From assembly GCA_965373045.1 (NCBI GenBank), contig CBDVEQ010000092.1, positions 1-10,395 on the forward strand: a stretch of 10,395 nucleotides of DNA. The letters run 5' to 3'. Below the pieces are notes generated by a model that saw only the letters and a list, made by a program, of their open reading frames with translations, was not told the origin of the DNA and did not search any database. Below, one piece after another: positions 6,778 through 10,395 of this stretch. The DNA comes from DAOVDI01 sp965373045. GTDB taxonomy: Bacteria; Acidobacteriota; Aminicenantia; Aminicenantales; Aminicenantaceae. The translations under genes were made by a program, and so were the position numbers. Every line of letters begins with the position of its first letter. Position 1 is the stretch's first letter.

Positions 6778-8251
6778 CAAATCTTCTCCTTTTGGGGTTT
6801 TTTCTGAACACCCTTTTATAGATGGACAAGTAATCATTCTTCCCGCCGATCAAAAGACAGGCCAGAGGCATAACCTCCTCAGCCAATTCACTCATTCTGT
6901 GGGAGACCTCACGGATATCCCACTGGGCTGTAGGATCTTCACGAAGACGGCTGATGTGGTAGAGCTCCCTGGCATTGATGTGAAGCAGCACCCTCTTGCG
7001 GTGGGCATTGGTCAGAATATATTCCTCTCCTTTTTCCAGTGAACCTTTTAACTGGTAATACACATCATCTGTTTTGGATATGATCTCCTCGAAATCGTTG
7101 GCCGCTCCTACATCCCGAATGGAGAGAGGAATGGTTACTCCCAGGGACGGATCATATGCCTGGGTTATTATTGTTGCCATCCGGTGCCGCTTGAGCTGGG
7201 CAAAACATGTTGCAGAAACTACCAGTTCAAAGGTCAGGTTTATGTACTCAAATTCCCGCAGCACAAAGTCATAGAACTCCATATATTGAAACGCTTTTTT
7301 GACATATGCTTTTTTCTGCCCCGGAGTCAGCCTTTGAGCCTTTTTTAGACATGTTTCATAGGACCGGGAAGATGTCGAAAACAAAAGGGCTGCCGTCAGT
7401 TTTACGTCTGCATCAGGAGAAAAATCAACCAGGCGGACCGGTCCACTGTCAACCGGCAATTCCTCTCTCAAGAAATCTTTTGAAGATGTTTTCAGATCTT
7501 TGTATGTCCTGGCATCAAAATCATTGGATTCTGTAAAGAGGATAATGGACGGCGCCACCTCTTTTGCCAGGTCATAAAGATCCCGGTTCAGTTCTTTGAT
7601 CTCTTCAAGATCGTTGGATGCAAAACGCCGGATCATGTACTCGAGGTTCCGTGCATTGATGGTCATGCCTAACTGGCCCTGGGTAGCCAGGCTCACCACA
7701 TACCGGGCATCTTCCTTGGCCCAGCCTTCCAGAATGGTATGCTTTTTCGGATCTTCAGCCAAATTTTTATTTTTTTCAAAAACATACGGTTTTAACTGCC
7801 TGAACAGCTTCCTGTAAAGGTCATTCTGAGCCCGGAGAGTATCAACAAAGATCTTTTCCTTACCAGCGTTCTTGATCTCCTTTGGAAGAACAAAGTCATC
7901 TTTTAAGGTAATGTAGCGCTGGGATTTTTCCGTAAATGAGCACAGCCTGAATCTCTGAAGTTCCTCGACAGCCAGGCGGCTTACACCCAGGACATCAAAA
8001 TTGAACACTGCATGCTCGGCAACGGAATGATGCCCCATCTTGAAAATTATGGTCTTGTTCGACTGTCTTGCCCGCTTAACCTCTGCTCTGGCCACCTCCC
8101 TCAATTCGTTCACAGGCCGGGGATCACGCGAGATGCGCGCATATGCGGCAGAGAGAATCTCGGGTGTTACATCATCTCTCGGCTCACAAGCCCTCTTCAG
8201 ATCTTCCAAAACCGTACTGTCCACATTGTACCCGGCCAGAAAAACTTTCAT
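6767..8251 (-). CDS. double-length ThyX-like protein (two FAD-dependent thymidylate synthase domains)
   Basis: ThyX makes dTMP from dUMP using FAD, NADPH and methylenetetrahydrofolate, normally as a homotetramer of subunits of about 220-250 residues. This protein has 494 residues and two ThyX-like halves. Half 1 (about 30-245) has HHSVAEH (74-80) and the signature region at 100-113, RFRLCSFTEKSQRY. It keeps the Ser (105), Glu (108), Ser (110) and Arg-Tyr (112-113) of the RHRxxSxNExSxRY motif but has Phe for the central His and Thr for Asn. Its NAR motif (199-201) lacks the following AQWEIR-type segment. Half 2 (about 275-475) has an intact RHR (355-357) followed by a degenerate signature, and a well kept NARELYHISRL (426-436) with AQWDIRE (442-448). 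Each half therefore keeps part of the active site. The gene starts 4 nt after rtcB, with AAAGGAT at the rtcB stop as ribosome site. It could be a true single-chain thymidylate synthase or a flavoprotein with another role. Family membership is firm; the activity is uncertain. Confidence 0.85.
   Translation of the reverse strand: MKVFLAGYNVDSTVLEDLKRACEPRDDVTPEILSAAYARISRDPRPVNELREVARAEVKRARQSNKTIIFKMGHHSVAEHAVFNFDVLGVSRLAVEELQRFRLCSFTEKSQRYITLKDDFVLPKEIKNAGKEKIFVDTLRAQNDLYRKLFRQLKPYVFEKNKNLAEDPKKHTILEGWAKEDARYVVSLATQGQLGMTINARNLEYMIRRFASNDLEEIKELNRDLYDLAKEVAPSIILFTESNDFDARTYKDLKTSSKDFLREELPVDSGPVRLVDFSPDADVKLTAALLFSTSSRSYETCLKKAQRLTPGQKKAYVKKAFQYMEFYDFVLREFEYINLTFELVVSATCFAQLKRHRMATIITQAYDPSLGVTIPLSIRDVGAANDFEEIISKTDDVYYQLKGSLEKGEEYILTNAHRKRVLLHINARELYHISRLREDPTAQWDIREVSHRMSELAEEVMPLACLLIGGKNDYLSIYKRVFRKNPKRRRFDES
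6786..6791 (-). promoter_or_regulatory. ribosome binding site that fixes the fucosidase start
   Basis: AAGGAG on the minus strand lies 8 nt before the ATG at 6777, inside the last codons of the ThyX-like gene. It supports the lipoprotein start over the upstream in-frame ATG at 6837 and implies translational coupling. Confidence 0.75.
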
Positions 8252-8255
8252 TCAT

Positions 8256-9677
8256 CTATCCTTTTATAACTCCTACTGGTACGACCCGGGCTACAAGCCG
8301 TCCGATGCCGGCGCTGTGGGAAATTTGAACAACCTCATTAACATCTTTGTAAACTTCGGGCGCTTCTTCCGCAACTCCTTTCCATCCTGTAAATTTCAGG
8401 ACTATACCACGGGATTCCAGATCACGTTTGACCTTTTCCCCCCGGAACCGCTTCAGGGCTTCATGACGGGACATCATTCTCCCTGCACCATGAGCCGTGG
8501 AACCAAAACTCAGTCTTTCTGCCTCTCTTGTCCCAACCAGAATGTAAGATGCTGTTCCCATGCTGCCCGGAATGATCACAGGCTGACCGATATTCCGATA
8601 GACCTCAGGGATCTCCTCCCGGCCCGGACCAAAGCTGCGCGTCGCTCCCTTGCGGTGAACGCAAAAGGTTTTAATCTCTCCCTGGATATTGTGTTTTTCC
8701 ATCTTGGCAACATTGTGACAGACATCATACATCTGATCCATGCCTTCTGATGTTCCTATGACCTTTCTGAAGGAATTTCTAATCCAGTGCGCGATCATCT
8801 GCCTGTTGGCAAAAGCAAAATTCACAGCGGCAGCCATGGACTTATAATATCTTCTTCCAAGTTCGGATCTTATGGGAGCATGGATCAGTTCGCGGTCCGG
8901 GAGGTTTTTAATGCCAAAAACATTTTCCATCTGCCTGATATAATCGGATGCGATCTGATGGCCCAGGCCCCGGCTCCCGCAGTGGATCATAACCAGGATC
9001 TGCTCAGGCGAATGAATCCCGAAAACAGCGGCTGTTTCCTTTTCATAGATCTTCTCCACTTTCTGGATCTCGATAAAATGATTGCCAGCACCTAATGTTC
9101 CCAGCTGAGGGAGGCCTCTTTCCACAGCCCTCTGAGATAATAATGTAAAATCCGCCCCGGACATTTTCCCGTATTCCTCAGTCTTCTGGAGATCATCTTT
9201 CTCGCCGTAACCGTTTTCCACCGCCCATTCCGCTCCTCGCAGGCAGACCTCTCTCAGGACGTTTTTACTGATCCGGGTGATCCCTCCTTTCCCGATACCG
9301 GCAGGCACCTCTTTGTAGATCTGGTTCAAAAGGGCCTCGCGTTTGCCGTGAATGTCCTTCGCTATAAATTCCGTCTTAAGCAATCGGACACCACAGTTGA
9401 TGTCATATCCGACACCTCCCGGTGATATGATACCTTTTTCTATATCAAAGGCAGCAACCCCGCCGATTGGGAAACCATAACCTTGATGGCCGTCTGGCAT
9501 AACATAAGAATGCCGCTGTATGCCATCAAGACAGGCAACATTTTTCGCCTGGGTCAGAGTACGGTCGCGCTTGACCGTTTCAAGCAGGGCTGAAGATGTG
9601 TAAATGAGGACAGAAACCTTCATGTCCCCCTGTCTGGGGATTTCCCATGTAAAGTCGTTGATCTTTTTTAATTCCAT
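8256..9677 (-). CDS. rtcB: RtcB family RNA ligase (3'-phosphate / 5'-OH)
   Basis: RtcB joins RNA 2',3'-cyclic or 3'-phosphate ends to 5'-OH ends using GTP and Mn2+, in RNA repair and, in archaea and metazoa, tRNA splicing. I choose ATG at 9677 (473 residues). The N-terminus MELKKINDFTWEIPR is typical of the family, whereas a GTG at 9719 would add 14 atypical residues and overlap the archease gene. In this numbering the metal-site residues are Asp92 and Cys95 in GYDINCG, His200 in GAGNHF, His232 in MIHCGSRGLGH and His321. His396 in STAHGAGRMMSR is the expected guanylylated residue. The C-terminus PVGVIKG matches the conserved end, with Lys472 as the guanine-contacting lysine known from Pyrococcus RtcB. 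All key residues appear intact. The gene begins 7 nt after the archease stop, as expected for an RtcB/archease pair. No clear ribosome site precedes it, so translation probably depends on coupling. Confidence 0.96.
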   Translation of the reverse strand: MELKKINDFTWEIPRQGDMKVSVLIYTSSALLETVKRDRTLTQAKNVACLDGIQRHSYVMPDGHQGYGFPIGGVAAFDIEKGIISPGGVGYDINCGVRLLKTEFIAKDIHGKREALLNQIYKEVPAGIGKGGITRISKNVLREVCLRGAEWAVENGYGEKDDLQKTEEYGKMSGADFTLLSQRAVERGLPQLGTLGAGNHFIEIQKVEKIYEKETAAVFGIHSPEQILVMIHCGSRGLGHQIASDYIRQMENVFGIKNLPDRELIHAPIRSELGRRYYKSMAAAVNFAFANRQMIAHWIRNSFRKVIGTSEGMDQMYDVCHNVAKMEKHNIQGEIKTFCVHRKGATRSFGPGREEIPEVYRNIGQPVIIPGSMGTASYILVGTREAERLSFGSTAHGAGRMMSRHEALKRFRGEKVKRDLESRGIVLKFTGWKGVAEEAPEVYKDVNEVVQISHSAGIGRLVARVVPVGVIKG

Positions 9678-9684
9678 GACGCAC

Positions 9685-10113
9685 TCACAGATCCACAACG
9701 ACCTGAACCATCCAGCCACCTTCTTCCTCGATCTTCATTTCATCATAGGTCACAGCTTTGACCCCTCCAAAAACCTTATAATCTTTTTTGAACCTGTCTC
9801 CTCTGAAAAACGTGCTGAGGCGAAAGTCTGAACCATCACGTGAGATCCGCGTCGATATGGCTTCCGCAAGGAGAAACTCCCGTGTATCCAGCAAATATAA
9901 TATTTCCTCCAGAAAATTTAACAGCAACTGTTTTAAATCACTTCCGTTTATATGGATCGCGATCTTTTCAACCTTTTTCAGCCGGTCCGCATCCCACATC
10001 AGGGAGACAAGCGCCTTGGCACTGTTCTCGAAAGCCTCTTCCAGCGTCTTACCAAAAGCCCTAAATTTTGCATCCGCAGTATGATCGAGGAAAACAAATT
10101 TTTGTTCACTCAT
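9685..10113 (-). CDS. archease (RtcB activator)
   Basis: Archease is a small metal-binding protein that speeds RtcB guanylylation and turnover. Its 142 residues match the usual length of about 140. Visible signatures are DHTADAKFRAFGKTLEEAFE (10-29), containing the acidic metal-site residues of the family, LLNFLEEILYLLDT (about 64-77), then GGVKAVTYDEMKIEE (116-130) and the terminal VVVDL with the conserved penultimate Asp141. The start ATG overlaps the stop of the radical SAM gene by 4 bp (ATGA), and rtcB follows after 7 nt, so all three should be translated in concert. There is no separate Shine-Dalgarno sequence, which agrees with coupling. The identification is supported both by sequence and by its rtcB neighbour. 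Confidence 0.95.
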   Translation of the reverse strand: MSEQKFVFLDHTADAKFRAFGKTLEEAFENSAKALVSLMWDADRLKKVEKIAIHINGSDLKQLLLNFLEEILYLLDTREFLLAEAISTRISRDGSDFRLSTFFRGDRFKKDYKVFGGVKAVTYDEMKIEEEGGWMVQVVVDL

Positions 10114-10395
10114 TTGAACCGGCCAGATACAGCAGCGCCGCAGAATGGGCAGACTCCTTCTTTTAGTTTATTATTTGCAATAGAAAAGTTTGTCCTTCGG
10201 ATGACCTCGGCTCCACATACAGGACAGAACGTATCCTCTGACATTCCCAGGACATTTCCGATATAGATAAAACGAAGCCCTGCGTTTCTGCCAATTTCCA
10301 ATGCCCTGCTCAAAGTATCCAGGGGAGTGGCCTTGGAATCTGTGTACAAATAATCCGGGTGGAACCGGCTGATATGCCAGGGGATATTGCGGTCA
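10110..10395 (-). CDS. amrS: AmmeMemoRadiSam system radical SAM enzyme, C-terminal part (cut by window edge)
   Basis: Only the last 94 residues are in the window; the gene continues past the right edge. The stretch begins with DRNIPWHISRFHPDY, a strongly conserved segment of this radical SAM family, followed by TPLDTLSRALEIGRNAGLR (23-41) and YIGNVLG (44-50). The tail carries two CPxCG pairs (Cys57/Cys60 and Cys82/Cys85 of the visible part), most likely a zinc ribbon or rubredoxin-like metal site typical of this family. The CxxxCxxC iron-sulfur motif would lie upstream, outside the window. Genomes with this family often also encode AMMECR1 and Memo-like proteins; the reaction catalysed is not established. 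The stop overlaps the archease ATG by 4 bp, so this is the first visible gene of the operon. The family call rests on recognised motifs, not a search. Confidence 0.88.
   Translation of the reverse strand, partial: DRNIPWHISRFHPDYLYTDSKATPLDTLSRALEIGRNAGLRFIYIGNVLGMSEDTFCPVCGAEVIRRTNFSIANNKLKEGVCPFCGAAVSGRFK

Noticed and set aside
6778..6837. Upstream ATG start for the fucosidase at 6837
   Set aside because: It would bury the signal peptide behind 20 polar residues and overlap the upstream gene by 71 bp. The ATG at 6777 has a strong ribosome site and gives a normal lipoprotein signal.
6767..8251. ThyX-like protein as an assembly artefact or accidental fusion of two thyX copies
   Set aside because: The halves are strongly diverged from each other, with no repeated DNA visible. 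The reading frame is continuous, and each half has lost different motifs, which indicates an old, maintained fusion.
8040..8750. Long plus-strand open frame (236 codons) across the ThyX-like/rtcB junction
   Set aside because: It lies antisense to two clearly conserved genes, has no recognisable motif and spans their junction. It is a shadow frame.
9678..9719. Upstream GTG start for rtcB at 9719, with a GAGGA-like sequence before it
   Set aside because: The purine-rich stretch is explained by the Glu-Glu-Glu-Gly codons of archease. The extra 14 residues do not resemble RtcB N-termini, while MELKKINDFTWEIP does.

Overview
The window looks like a piece of a bacterial chromosome of moderate GC content. 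All eight genes lie on the minus strand, so transcription runs from the right edge to the left. I see no mobile element, CRISPR array, rRNA or tRNA. The organism is probably a diderm bacterium: there is an HD-GYP cyclic-di-GMP phosphodiesterase (a bacterial signalling family) and an exported glycosidase with a lipoprotein signal. The AmmeMemoRadiSam-type radical SAM enzyme, the archease/RtcB pair and the ThyX-like gene would fit an anaerobic or deep-branching lineage such as Desulfobacterota or Acidobacteriota/Aminicenantia. That placement is inference from gene content only.

Right block (10395 to about 5353): a tightly packed run of five genes. In order of transcription they are the C-terminal end of an AmmeMemoRadiSam radical SAM enzyme (cut by the window edge), an archease, the RNA ligase RtcB, a double-length ThyX-like protein, and a lipoprotein GH29 alpha-L-fucosidase. 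Their junctions are a 4-bp stop/start overlap, a 7-nt gap, a 4-nt gap and an 11-bp overlap, so this is very probably one operon. Archease is the known activator of RtcB, so those two form a functional unit. The radical SAM enzyme, the ThyX-like protein and the fucosidase have no known role in RNA ligation.

Middle (5352 to 2969): a 128-bp AT-rich spacer carries two perfect AT-rich inverted repeats at the end of the fucosidase gene and a good sigma70-type promoter. It is followed by maeB, a full-length malic enzyme fused to a phosphotransacetylase-like domain (pyruvate/NADPH supply, C4 metabolism).

Left block (2968 to 1): a 156-bp spacer, then a 600-residue HEAT-repeat protein of unknown function, then 18 nt later an HD-GYP phosphodiesterase cut by the left edge. 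The N-terminal regions of these two proteins resemble each other, which suggests that they form a signalling pair.

The observations most worth a second look are the ThyX-like protein, whose two domains have lost complementary parts of the ThyX signature; the shared N-terminal module of the HEAT/HD-GYP pair; and the coupling of a radical SAM AmrS gene to archease and RtcB. There is no gene-free stretch over 300 bases.
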